Source: Candidatus Aminicenantota bacterium (GTDB taxonomy: Bacteria; Acidobacteriota; Aminicenantia; Aminicenantales; Aminicenantaceae). Taken from it: a stretch of DNA of 5,359 nucleotides. The stretch lies in the NCBI GenBank assembly GCA_030607635.1, contig JAUWJP010000134.1, positions 1 to 5,359 on the forward strand, read 5' to 3'. Numbering within the stretch: the stretch's first letter is position 1; every line of letters begins with the position of its first letter. The notes beneath the pieces were generated by a model. That model saw only the letters and a list, made by a program, of their open reading frames with translations, was not told the origin of the DNA and ran no database searches. Of this stretch, positions 1 to 4,985 are shown in pieces. A program made the position numbers and the translations under genes.

Positions 1-19
1 AAGGCACTCCTGCTGTGCC
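1..19 (-). terminator. possible thiC terminator hairpin, cut by window edge
   Basis: On the minus strand, 14 nt beyond the thiC stop codon, GGCAC (15-19) can pair with GTGCC (3-7) around a 7-nt loop, and the last two visible bases are TT. This could be the start of a hairpin plus U-tract terminator, but the tract would lie outside the window and a 5-bp stem is weak. A T-run in front of the stem does not help a minus-strand terminator. Confidence 0.25.
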
Positions 20-32
20 AAAAAGAAGTTTT

Positions 33-1343
33 TTAGAAGCAGAGGTCATCGGCCTCTTCCTTTTCAGATTTGAGAAATTCACTCACAATCTGCAGGGCAC
101 AGAATTCACCACACATGGAACAGGCCGTAGATTTTGATTTTCTTTTCTTCCTTATTTCCTGAAATTTATGGGGGTCTAAGGCATGTTTCTGCTGCTCTGT
201 CCAATCGAGTTTTTTTCGGGCCTCAGATATTTTTAAATCTCTATCCAGAGCGCCCTTGACACCCTTAACGATATCAGCTGCATGGGCAGCAATCTTTGCG
301 GCGACGAGGCCAACCCTTACATCGTCGACTGATGGAAGGCCGAGGTGCTCGGAAGGCGTGACATAACAGAGGAAATCTGCTCCAGCCGCAGCAGCTATAG
401 CTCCCCCTATGGCTGAGACTATATGATCGTAGCCCGGGGCTATATCCGTGACCAGAGGACCTAAAACATAGAATGGCGCTTCGTGGCAGACACGCTTCTG
501 GAGTTTTATGTTCATCTCAACTTGGTCGAGAGGGATATGTCCTGGTCCTTCCACCATGACCTGGACGTTCTGTTCCCATGCTCTCTTAACCAGTTCACCC
601 ATAGTTAAGAGTTCTTCTAACTGAGGCCGATCAGTGGCATCCAGAACGGAACCGGGTCTGAGTCCATCTCCCAGGCTCAGGGTTATGTCGTATTTATGAG
701 CAACTTCAAGAAGCCGGTCGAAATGGGCATACAGAGGATTTTCCTTCTGGTTGTGGAGCATCCAGGCCACATGAAAGGCTCCGCCTCGAGAGACAATATC
801 ACCAACCCGTCCCTGTTTCTTCAATCTTTCTATGCCTTTTGATGTCAGCCCGGCATGGAGTGTCATGAAATCTACACCCTCTTTGGCCTGGGTCTCGATG
901 GCCGAAAATAGGTCGTCTTCGGTCATGTTGACGATAGAATTCCGCTGCTCAATGGCCTCGATGGCTGCTTGGTAGACAGGCACTGTGCCTAATGGAATCA
1001 GGGCTTTTTTGAGTATCATCCTGCGGATTTTCGTAATATCACCACCTGTACTCAGGTCCATAAGCGTATCAGTGCCGTATTTTAAAGAGATTTCGACTTT
1101 TTTCAGCTCGTTTTCTTCCTGAGGAAAGTCCATAGAAGTTCCGATGTTGACGTTAACTTTTGTGCTGAGTTTCTGGCCTATGCCCACAGGATGAATAGAG
1201 GTGCGTTTTGGGTTGTGGGGGATAACAACCTTTCCCTGCGCAACTAAATTGAGCAGCTTTTCAGGAGCAATTCCTTCCTCAGCAGCTACTTTTTTTAGAG
1301 ATGGTGTGATATTACCTTTTCTTGCTTGTTCTATCTGGGTCAT
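33..1343 (-). CDS. thiC: phosphomethylpyrimidine synthase ThiC
   Basis: ThiC is the cytosolic radical-SAM enzyme that rearranges aminoimidazole ribotide (AIR) into HMP-phosphate, the pyrimidine half of thiamin. The 436-aa product is the short form without the N-terminal extension of the ~600-aa proteobacterial/plant type. Recognisable blocks in order are the opening MTQIEQARKGNITP, KVNVNIGTS (62-70), DLSTGGDI (96-103), DFMTLHAGLT (158-167), SRGGAF (185-190), LSLGDGLRPG (222-231), EGPGHIPLDQ (265-274) and PSEHLGLP (330-337). His269 and His333 lie in the two blocks expected to hold the catalytic metal. The 4Fe-4S cluster motif is at the C-terminus: Cys408, Cys411 and Cys415 (CX2CX3C). The start fits the usual N-terminus of the family; a weak AGG lies 6 nt upstream of the ATG. 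It appears monocistronic from its own promoter, about 250 bp downstream of the PilZ gene. No TPP riboswitch is visible. Function is secure; regulation is inferred. Confidence 0.97.
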   Translation of the reverse strand: MTQIEQARKGNITPSLKKVAAEEGIAPEKLLNLVAQGKVVIPHNPKRTSIHPVGIGQKLSTKVNVNIGTSMDFPQEENELKKVEISLKYGTDTLMDLSTGGDITKIRRMILKKALIPLGTVPVYQAAIEAIEQRNSIVNMTEDDLFSAIETQAKEGVDFMTLHAGLTSKGIERLKKQGRVGDIVSRGGAFHVAWMLHNQKENPLYAHFDRLLEVAHKYDITLSLGDGLRPGSVLDATDRPQLEELLTMGELVKRAWEQNVQVMVEGPGHIPLDQVEMNIKLQKRVCHEAPFYVLGPLVTDIAPGYDHIVSAIGGAIAAAAGADFLCYVTPSEHLGLPSVDDVRVGLVAAKIAAHAADIVKGVKGALDRDLKISEARKKLDWTEQQKHALDPHKFQEIRKKRKSKSTACSMCGEFCALQIVSEFLKSEKEEADDLCF

Positions 1344-1401
1344 TTAATGCCTGGATAAAATTGAAATGTAAACTTATGATTTGTTCCTTTTTTAACTAAT
1401 A

Positions 1402-1430
1402 AGTATAGGTTACCTCTGGTTGCCTGTCAA
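1402..1430 (-). promoter_or_regulatory. sigma70-type promoter of thiC
   Basis: Read on the minus strand, TTGACA (1425-1430) is followed by a 17-bp spacer and TATACT (1402-1407). This is a perfect -35 box with a five-of-six -10 box at ideal spacing. The expected transcription start is near 1395, giving a leader of roughly 50 nt before the thiC ATG. That is too short for a TPP riboswitch, and no riboswitch-like core sequence is seen in it. No operator palindrome overlaps the boxes. The match is seen directly; activity is inferred. Confidence 0.75.
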
Positions 1431-1454
1431 CTATGTAGAAGCAATTTCATGGAA

Positions 1455-1531
1455 TATGCCTTGCGGGCATAGCGTGGCAATCTCAACCTTTCGTATGAGA
1501 TTGCCGCGTCGCTACGTTCCTTGCAATGACA
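1455..1531. repeat. imperfect palindromic interspersed repeat
   Basis: The core is a 13-bp stem: 1473-1485 (CGTGGCAATCTCA) pairs with 1496-1508 (TGAGATTGCCGCG), with one T-G wobble and a 10-nt loop. Outer halves resemble each other less well: the right end reads on the minus strand as TGTCATTGCAAGGAACG, while the left end is degenerate and carries its own small hairpin TATGCC/GGCATA (1455-1471). From memory, the pattern TGTCATTGCGAGG...GCGACG...GGCAATCTC is a dispersed repeat in many environmental bacterial genomes. This copy looks like a partly decayed member. It has no ORF and no clear T-tract, and it sits 25 bp upstream of the thiC -35 box. Confidence 0.6.
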
Positions 1532-1599
1532 TATAATCACTTAACCTGGTGACAAAGACTATTAGGGAAGAACAGGTTTATTACTGGTAACGAGGCTTA

Positions 1600-2010
1600 T
1601 TAATGGTTGACAGATTTGTTATTGGCTATGAACTTTTGCTCTAATTTCATTATTTTCTCCAGGACTTCTGGATGATTACACCCTTTTTTCCATGCAAAAG
1701 GGTCAAATTGAATCCCGATCTGATATTTATAACTCATCGCAGGATTTAAGGATGTCCATCTTATTCGTCCCTTGAGAATTAAGGGAGAAGATTCTTCAGG
1801 AATAGATATTTTTATTGAAACTTTGCTGGAGATAGTAAAAAGTTTCTTTCCCATAAACCGAACTCCGCCCCGGCTGATCTCGACAATAGGGTAGAATTCC
1901 TCAACATACTGCTTTTTAGAAAAGAAAAATCTACCCTCCTTGTAAGTAACTGTTGCTCCCTTGATTTTTATCCGTTTATATGCCCTTCTATTGATTCCCT
2001 TATATTCCAT
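1600..2010 (-). CDS. single-domain PilZ protein (putative c-di-GMP receptor)
   Basis: The 136-aa cytosolic protein is almost entirely one PilZ domain, a small beta-barrel that binds cyclic di-GMP and relays it to motility, adhesion or polysaccharide machinery. The N-terminal arginine motif is RxxxR (Arg9-Arg13, in NRRAYKR). The second motif occurs as EISRGG (44-49): the Ser and Gly of D/NxSxxG are kept but the acidic/amide position is Glu. The closing strands GRIRWTS (81-87) and YQIGIQFD (96-103) match the usual end of the fold, followed by a short helix to about 130. The start is fixed by a strong GGGAGG five nt upstream. No partner domain or adjacent motility gene shows which process it controls. 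Fold assignment is firm; ligand binding is less certain because of the Glu substitution. Confidence 0.86.
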   Translation of the reverse strand: MEYKGINRRAYKRIKIKGATVTYKEGRFFFSKKQYVEEFYPIVEISRGGVRFMGKKLFTISSKVSIKISIPEESSPLILKGRIRWTSLNPAMSYKYQIGIQFDPFAWKKGCNHPEVLEKIMKLEQKFIANNKSVNH

Positions 2011-2015
2011 TTATG

Positions 2016-2021
2016 CCTCCC
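2016..2021 (-). promoter_or_regulatory. Shine-Dalgarno of the PilZ gene
   Basis: GGGAGG read on the minus strand, 5 nt before the ATG at 2010. It is the strongest ribosome-binding site in the window and settles the start codon. Confidence 0.8.
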
Positions 2022-2247
2022 TTTTTTCTCTATTTAAAAAAAGCTGCTGTTACTCAAAGCGCTGGCTTTTTCGTAACTTTAAAATTGTTGTTTCTGCGGG
2101 CAATAGGTTTTCATAGCTTCTCTTTGTTTATATTAAGTAGCTGCTATTAAAGAAAATAAAACTCATTTTGATCTGGAGAATCCTCAAAGAGCTTATCATA
2201 TGTATTCGAAAAGTCAAAAGGAATTGTACTTTTCAAGAACTTTCATT

Positions 2248-2277
2248 TTGATTCTTGTAGATGGACACATCTAAATT
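2248..2277 (+). promoter_or_regulatory. weak promoter candidate for the secreted-protein gene
   Basis: TTGATT (2248-2253), an 18-bp spacer and TAAATT (2272-2277) form a partial sigma70-type match about 95 bp before the ATG at 2371. AT-rich spacers produce such matches by chance, so this is only the best visible candidate. Confidence 0.25.
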
Positions 2278-2312
2278 GCTAAAGCTCTTAAAGTCTGATT
2301 CCATGCAATTAA

Positions 2313-2331
2313 CCCACGCATCCCCACGCAT
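2313..2331. repeat. tandem direct repeat CCCACGCAT x2
   Basis: CCCACGCAT occurs at 2313-2321 and again at 2323-2331, a 10-bp period (one helical turn). It is GC-rich against an AT-rich background and ends 39 bp before the start codon at 2371. It could be a regulator binding site or a chance duplication; two copies are too few for a repeat array. Confidence 0.45.
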
Positions 2332-2370
2332 GTAGCAATTTCTTGTCCAATTTGTTAGCATTTAGATGAG

Positions 2371-2952
2371 ATGAATTTTAGGATGTTATTTACCAGAAAA
2401 ACTGTTTTTGTCTTTCTTTTGCTTTCTTTTTCAATCTTATCTTCTGGGATCCAGGATTATTCTCTTCCTGAGGCAAGGAAGGTCTTAGAGGCTATTGAAA
2501 AAATGGAGAGCGAACAATCCAGGGGAGACAAAGGCTCTCTTAAAAAAATTGTCATAACTGAAAAAGAGCTAAATTCCTACATTGCCTACCGGATAGAAAC
2601 AGAAAAAGAAGAAATAATGAAAGAGCTCCGGCTTAAATTATTCAAGAGAAACAAGATTGAGGGCAAGGTTTTAATAGACCTAAGAGGACAGAAAATCCCA
2701 AAATTCATTCGCCCGCAAATGACTTTTTATTTTGGAGGGAAGCTTGAAGTGAAAAAGGGGAGGGCCAGGCTTGATATTAAAGACCTTTTTCTCGAAGACC
2801 AACGCGTGAAGCCGACAATTCTAGATGTAATCTTGAGCATTACCTCCAAAATAAATAAAACGGAAGCCTTAAGCATGAATGACTGGCATGAGCTTCCTTA
2901 TGGAATAAAAGATATCAAGACTAATCGCCACAAAGCTACTTTTTATTATTGA
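2371..2952 (+). CDS. predicted secreted/periplasmic protein of unknown function
   Basis: The 193-aa product starts with a classic signal peptide: basic MNFRMLFTRK, a hydrophobic core (about 11-24) and a likely cleavage near SSG (24-26). There is no lipobox cysteine, so it is probably free in the periplasm or outside the cell. The mature part is highly charged: a helical stretch (33-50), then ITEKELNSYI (62-71), basic/acidic helices to about 92, alternating beta-type segments (97-140) and the ending WHELPYGIKDIK (172-183). The ELNSYI segment and the late LPxGIKxIK segment recall small secreted beta-rich proteins such as the DUF2993/YpmS type, but that is only an impression. The start codon is preceded by a poor Shine-Dalgarno (GATGAG); Met5 is less likely because its AGG directly abuts it. 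rsmD follows 119 bp downstream with no clear terminator between. Confidence 0.8.
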   Translation: MNFRMLFTRKTVFVFLLLSFSILSSGIQDYSLPEARKVLEAIEKMESEQSRGDKGSLKKIVITEKELNSYIAYRIETEKEEIMKELRLKLFKRNKIEGKVLIDLRGQKIPKFIRPQMTFYFGGKLEVKKGRARLDIKDLFLEDQRVKPTILDVILSITSKINKTEALSMNDWHELPYGIKDIKTNRHKATFYY

Positions 2953-3071
2953 TGTAAAACGGAATTCCCAAAGCCCCAAGAGCAAAGGGAATTGCGGAAA
3001 TCAGCGAAATGTAATCAGTAAAGGAGCAGGGTTTGTTTCCCAACCCGGAATATTAAAAGGAAAAAGGAACT

Positions 3072-3614
3072 GTGATAAGGGTAATAAGCGGAATTTATAA
3101 GGGGAAGCGGCTTAAAAGGGTGCCGAGTTCGCTCGTCCGCCCTATGCCTGATAAACTCAAGGAAGCGCTGTTCAATATCATTCAAGAAGATGTAAGAGGC
3201 AGTGTTTTTCTTGATGGTTTTGCAGGTACTGGCTCTGTTGGAATAGAAGCATTAAGTAGGGGGGCTGAAAATGCGGTTTTTATCGATGATTACTATCAAG
3301 CTATGAAAGTGATAAAAGCCAACTTAGCGAAATGTGAAGCTGAGGCGAGAGCCTGGATTATTCGAAAAGACTTTAATCGCGCTGTTATTCAACTGGCTAA
3401 TGAGGAAAAGAAATTTGACGTCATTTTTCTTGACCCTCCCTATAAGTATTTGGATGAAAGAAATCCCCTAAAAGTAATAAAGAAAAGGGAAGTCCTCAAG
3501 CCCGGAGGAAAGATCATCCTTCGCCATCATTTCAAGACAAAGTTTGAGGCAAAATATTTCAAGCTCAAAAGGCGAATTACTATTGGTGATGATACGATTT
3601 GCATTTACGGATAA
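3072..3614 (+). CDS. rsmD: 16S rRNA (guanine966-N2)-methyltransferase RsmD
   Basis: RsmD transfers a methyl group from S-adenosylmethionine to N2 of G966 in 16S rRNA during 30S assembly. The 180-aa length is normal for the family. It opens with VISGIYKGKRL (4-14) and RPMPDKLKEALFN (23-35), close to the usual RPTxDRxREALFN. The SAM-binding motif I is LDGFAGTGSVG (47-57), followed by IEALSRGA (58-65). The acidic residue expected to hold the SAM ribose is in FIDD (70-73). The catalytic motif IV is LDPPY (120-124). Translation starts at GTG: AAGGA (3064-3068) is only 3 nt upstream, and a second AAAGG (3056-3060) is 11 nt upstream. The common partner coaD is not adjacent; a 292-aa gene of unknown function follows after 69 bp. 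Confidence 0.95.
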   Translation: MIRVISGIYKGKRLKRVPSSLVRPMPDKLKEALFNIIQEDVRGSVFLDGFAGTGSVGIEALSRGAENAVFIDDYYQAMKVIKANLAKCEAEARAWIIRKDFNRAVIQLANEEKKFDVIFLDPPYKYLDERNPLKVIKKREVLKPGGKIILRHHFKTKFEAKYFKLKRRITIGDDTICIYG

Positions 3615-3683
3615 TGCCCGGATTGATCTCGCCTGAAAAAAGGGCTAAAATTTCAGACTTAAATTTCGGGCGACTTATCAAAG

Positions 3684-4562
3684 ATGAAAAAACCGCGGCC
3701 TAAAAAATCTGCTTTCTGGCGTGAGAGTCCTCTATTCGAAGAGAAAGAGATTTTCTCCACTTTAGAGGGGAGGAGGGGAACTTCATTATTTTTGGGTAGA
3801 TATACCTTAAATGAGGTAATAGCGGTCCTGAACAAGAAAAGCTTTTTCAAAGAAGCTCGAAAAAGAAAATTGTGGCCATTGGATTTTGATCTTGATTCGT
3901 CAGAATTTCCTCTCCAGAGGGTTCAAATTTTTTATCAAGAAAAGAAACCTGAAAAAATGATTGTTGATTTGAAGGTAAAAGAAGAGGTGTTTTATCCTAA
4001 GAAAAAAATTGCTGCATATTTTCCCCTCTCTGAATATAAGTTTTTAATACTGGATTGGCTCACACTTCAGAATCCTCTCCTGAATTTCTCTATGGAAAAA
4101 TCGCCTCTTCCTGGCCAGTCGCATCCGGGCCTTAATCTGGGCAAAAAGGTATTTGATATTTTTGTTTACCTGGCTCGACTCTCGAGAAAAGATGGTGTTC
4201 TTGCTTTTCCTAATTATTTCCATAATGCTCTGCTTTTTTCTCGCTATTTCCATTTCCTCAATCCTGGAAAACTGGGAGAGGTTCTGGCTATTAGAGCAAC
4301 TTTTCCTGAACTTTCGTTTAAGAAGCTGGCCTGGATTGTCTATCTCGATTGCATGAGGGATAAAAACGGAAGAAAATATGAATGGGAGGCAGAAGAACAG
4401 ATTTTCCCTTTAAACAAGGCTTTGAATAATTATTTTGACTCAAAATCATATAAAGAAAAGGTTAAAGAAAGCCAGGCACAATTAAGTTTTAAGATTGATT
4501 GGGAGTGCTATAAGAAAAAGATTAGCGAGAAGGGTTGGAAATACAAGGACCTTTCCCTGTAA
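3684..4562 (+). CDS. conserved-looking protein of unknown function (292 aa)
   Basis: I do not recognise a named family. The product is soluble, without signal peptide or clear membrane helix, with a very basic N-terminus (MKKPRPKK). Its second half carries strings that look like a constrained core: LPGQSHPGLNLGKK (142-155), then DGVLAFPNYFHNALLFSR (170-187) with FHFLNP (189-194), several His/Phe/Tyr residues and a C-terminal EWEAEEQIFPL (233-243). I have an uncertain memory of similar LPGQxHPGLGLG-type proteins annotated as hypothetical in environmental bacteria. Closely spaced histidines (147, 180, 190) could be metal-binding or catalytic; that is inference. The first half (1-120) looks less ordered and is rich in Lys/Glu/Phe. 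No good Shine-Dalgarno precedes the ATG; an in-frame TAA at 3660 limits upstream extension. It follows rsmD by 69 bp, and its stop codon abuts a palindromic element. Confidence 0.85.
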   Translation: MKKPRPKKSAFWRESPLFEEKEIFSTLEGRRGTSLFLGRYTLNEVIAVLNKKSFFKEARKRKLWPLDFDLDSSEFPLQRVQIFYQEKKPEKMIVDLKVKEEVFYPKKKIAAYFPLSEYKFLILDWLTLQNPLLNFSMEKSPLPGQSHPGLNLGKKVFDIFVYLARLSRKDGVLAFPNYFHNALLFSRYFHFLNPGKLGEVLAIRATFPELSFKKLAWIVYLDCMRDKNGRKYEWEAEEQIFPLNKALNNYFDSKSYKEKVKESQAQLSFKIDWECYKKKISEKGWKYKDLSL

Positions 4563-4680
4563 AAAAGGGGACAGGCTACTTTTTCATTAACTTCAGGTGG
4601 AGATTGCCTATTTTTGCCTTCAGTTAATTAACAGAGGAACTGCTTCCTTTTTTATCGGAAAAAGTAGCCTGTCCCCTTTT
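4563..4680. mobile_element. 118-bp MITE/REP-like palindromic element, Y-shaped fold
   Basis: The ends are a perfect 23-bp inverted repeat, 4563-4585 with 4658-4680, with GC core GGGGACAGGCTAC and A/T-rich flanks. The 72-bp interior holds two more hairpins. One is ATTAACT..AGG (4586-4597) with CCT..AGTTAAT (4617-4628), 10 of 12 bp paired with a 2-nt internal loop. The other is AGGAA (4635-4639) with TTCCT (4644-4648). Together these make a three-way junction. No ORF fits, so it cannot move by itself. Palindromes with a GGGGACAGG core resemble elements mobilised in trans by REP-associated Y1 (IS200-like) transposases; that link is from memory and inferred. No target-site duplication is visible, which would fit this class. 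Confidence 0.72.
4563..4680 (+). terminator. palindromic element doubling as terminator for the upstream gene
   Basis: The element begins on the base after the TAA of the 292-aa gene. Its GC core ends in CCCCTTTT on the plus strand, and the mirrored AAAAGGGG gives the same pattern on the minus strand, so it can stop transcription in both directions. An inner hairpin, AGGAA/TTCCT with a CTGC loop, runs directly into six T (4648-4653) and could terminate by itself. The long interior (72 nt) makes the outer stem slower to form than in a normal terminator. Confidence 0.5.
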
Positions 4681-4696
4681 ATCTCCCTCTTTATTC

Positions 4697-4705
4697 TGGT
4701 ATAAT
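4697..4705 (+). promoter_or_regulatory. extended -10 promoter of rpmE-prfA
   Basis: TGGTATAAT has a perfect TATAAT (4700-4705) preceded by the TGn extended -10 signal. The hexamer 17 bp upstream (4677-4682, TTTTAT) is a poor -35 box and straddles the right end of the palindromic element. Transcription would start near 4712, leaving a leader of about 55 nt before rpmE. It is the best promoter candidate in the rightward half of the window. Confidence 0.62.
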
Positions 4706-4728
4706 TACTCTTAAACAAAGAGATAATA

Positions 4729-4753
4729 AAAAATGGGGCCTGGCCCCATTTTT
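4729..4753 (+). promoter_or_regulatory. terminator-like hairpin in the rpmE leader
   Basis: AAAAATGGGGCC and GGCCCCATTTTT form a perfect palindrome around a single T. As RNA this is an 11-bp stem (4729-4739 with 4743-4753) with a CTG loop. The GC stem followed by ATTTTT has the form of an intrinsic terminator. It lies downstream of the extended -10 promoter and ends 1 nt before the purine-rich Shine-Dalgarno region (4755-4762). It could attenuate rpmE-prfA, insulate it from upstream transcription, or be a second small repeat inserted in the leader. The structure is seen; the role is inferred. Confidence 0.65.
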
Positions 4754-4767
4754 AGAGAGAGGTCAAG

Positions 4768-4980
4768 ATGAAAAAAGATATTCATCCTGAATACGTTGAA
4801 TGTACTATAAGCTGTGCCTGCGGCAATACATTTACTACGCGCTCTACCAAAAAAGAAATCAGGGTAGAAATATGCTCCCAATGTCATCCTTTTTTCACCG
4901 GCACACAGAAATTTATTGACAGCGCCGGACGAATAGAAAAGTTCAAGAAGAAATATGGCGATATTAAGCTCGGTAAATAA
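4768..4980 (+). CDS. rpmE: 50S ribosomal protein bL31 (zinc-binding type)
   Basis: bL31 sits at the central protuberance of the 50S subunit and bridges to the 30S head. The 70-aa product matches the family from end to end: MKKDIHPEY opening, the CACGN turn and CSQCHPFFTG, then a basic tail. Four cysteines (16, 18, 36, 39) form the zinc ribbon, so this is the C+ paralogue rather than the zinc-free type induced in zinc starvation. An extra Cys12 is unlikely to be a ligand. GAGAGG lies 5 nt before the ATG. It is preceded by an extended -10 promoter and a leader hairpin. prfA starts 5 nt after its stop codon, so the two are almost certainly co-transcribed. Feedback control of rpmE through its leader has been described in E. 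coli; whether this hairpin does the same is open. Confidence 0.97.
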   Translation: MKKDIHPEYVECTISCACGNTFTTRSTKKEIRVEICSQCHPFFTGTQKFIDSAGRIEKFKKKYGDIKLGK

Positions 4981-4985
4981 CCCAA

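Larger units (their letters stand above)
2011..2370. other. 360-bp divergent intergenic spacer
   Basis: This spacer lies between the leftward PilZ gene and the rightward secreted-protein gene, so it must hold promoters for both. It is AT-rich. I see no RNA gene or credible protein gene in it. It contains a tandem 9-bp direct repeat (2313-2331), a loose 7-bp inverted repeat GAAAAGT/ACTTTTC (2208-2214 with 2228-2234, 13-nt loop) and one weak rightward promoter candidate. No convincing leftward promoter for the PilZ gene could be picked out. Confidence 0.5.

Noticed and set aside
1543..1578. AACCTG/CAGGTT inverted repeat downstream of the PilZ gene as its terminator
   Set aside because: Only 6 bp with a 24-nt loop and no T-tract.
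1344..1599. TPP riboswitch upstream of thiC
   Set aside because: I looked on the minus strand for the conserved CTGAGA and ACCTGATCTGG-like cores and found neither. The promoter lies too close to the start codon to leave room for one.
2313..2331. CRISPR or minisatellite from the tandem 9-bp repeat
   Set aside because: Only two copies of 9 bp with a 1-bp gap; no spacers, no further units.
2261..2335. 24-codon plus-strand reading frame beginning MDTSKLLKLLKSDS, faintly like the start of a HicA-type toxin
   Set aside because: It is far too short, has no Shine-Dalgarno, and the resemblance is limited to a few Lys/Leu residues. A decayed remnant cannot be excluded but cannot be supported.
2963..2993. 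AATTCCC/GGGAATT inverted repeat as a terminator between the secreted-protein gene and rsmD
   Set aside because: The loop is 17 nt and no T-tract follows, so it does not look like an intrinsic terminator.
3029..3046. GGGTT/AACCC hairpin before rsmD as a regulatory element
   Set aside because: Only 5 bp with an 8-nt loop; expected by chance and not tied to the start site.
3659..3850. Minus-strand open frame of 63 codons
   Set aside because: It lies antisense to the start of the 292-aa gene, has no ribosome-binding site and its translation is a low-complexity shadow of that gene.
4044..4356. Short open frames on both strands (minus 4044-4253, plus 4153-4356) inside the 292-aa gene
   Set aside because: Both are out-of-frame shadows of the larger gene. 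The hydrophobic look of the plus-strand one comes from reading its T-rich codons in another frame.
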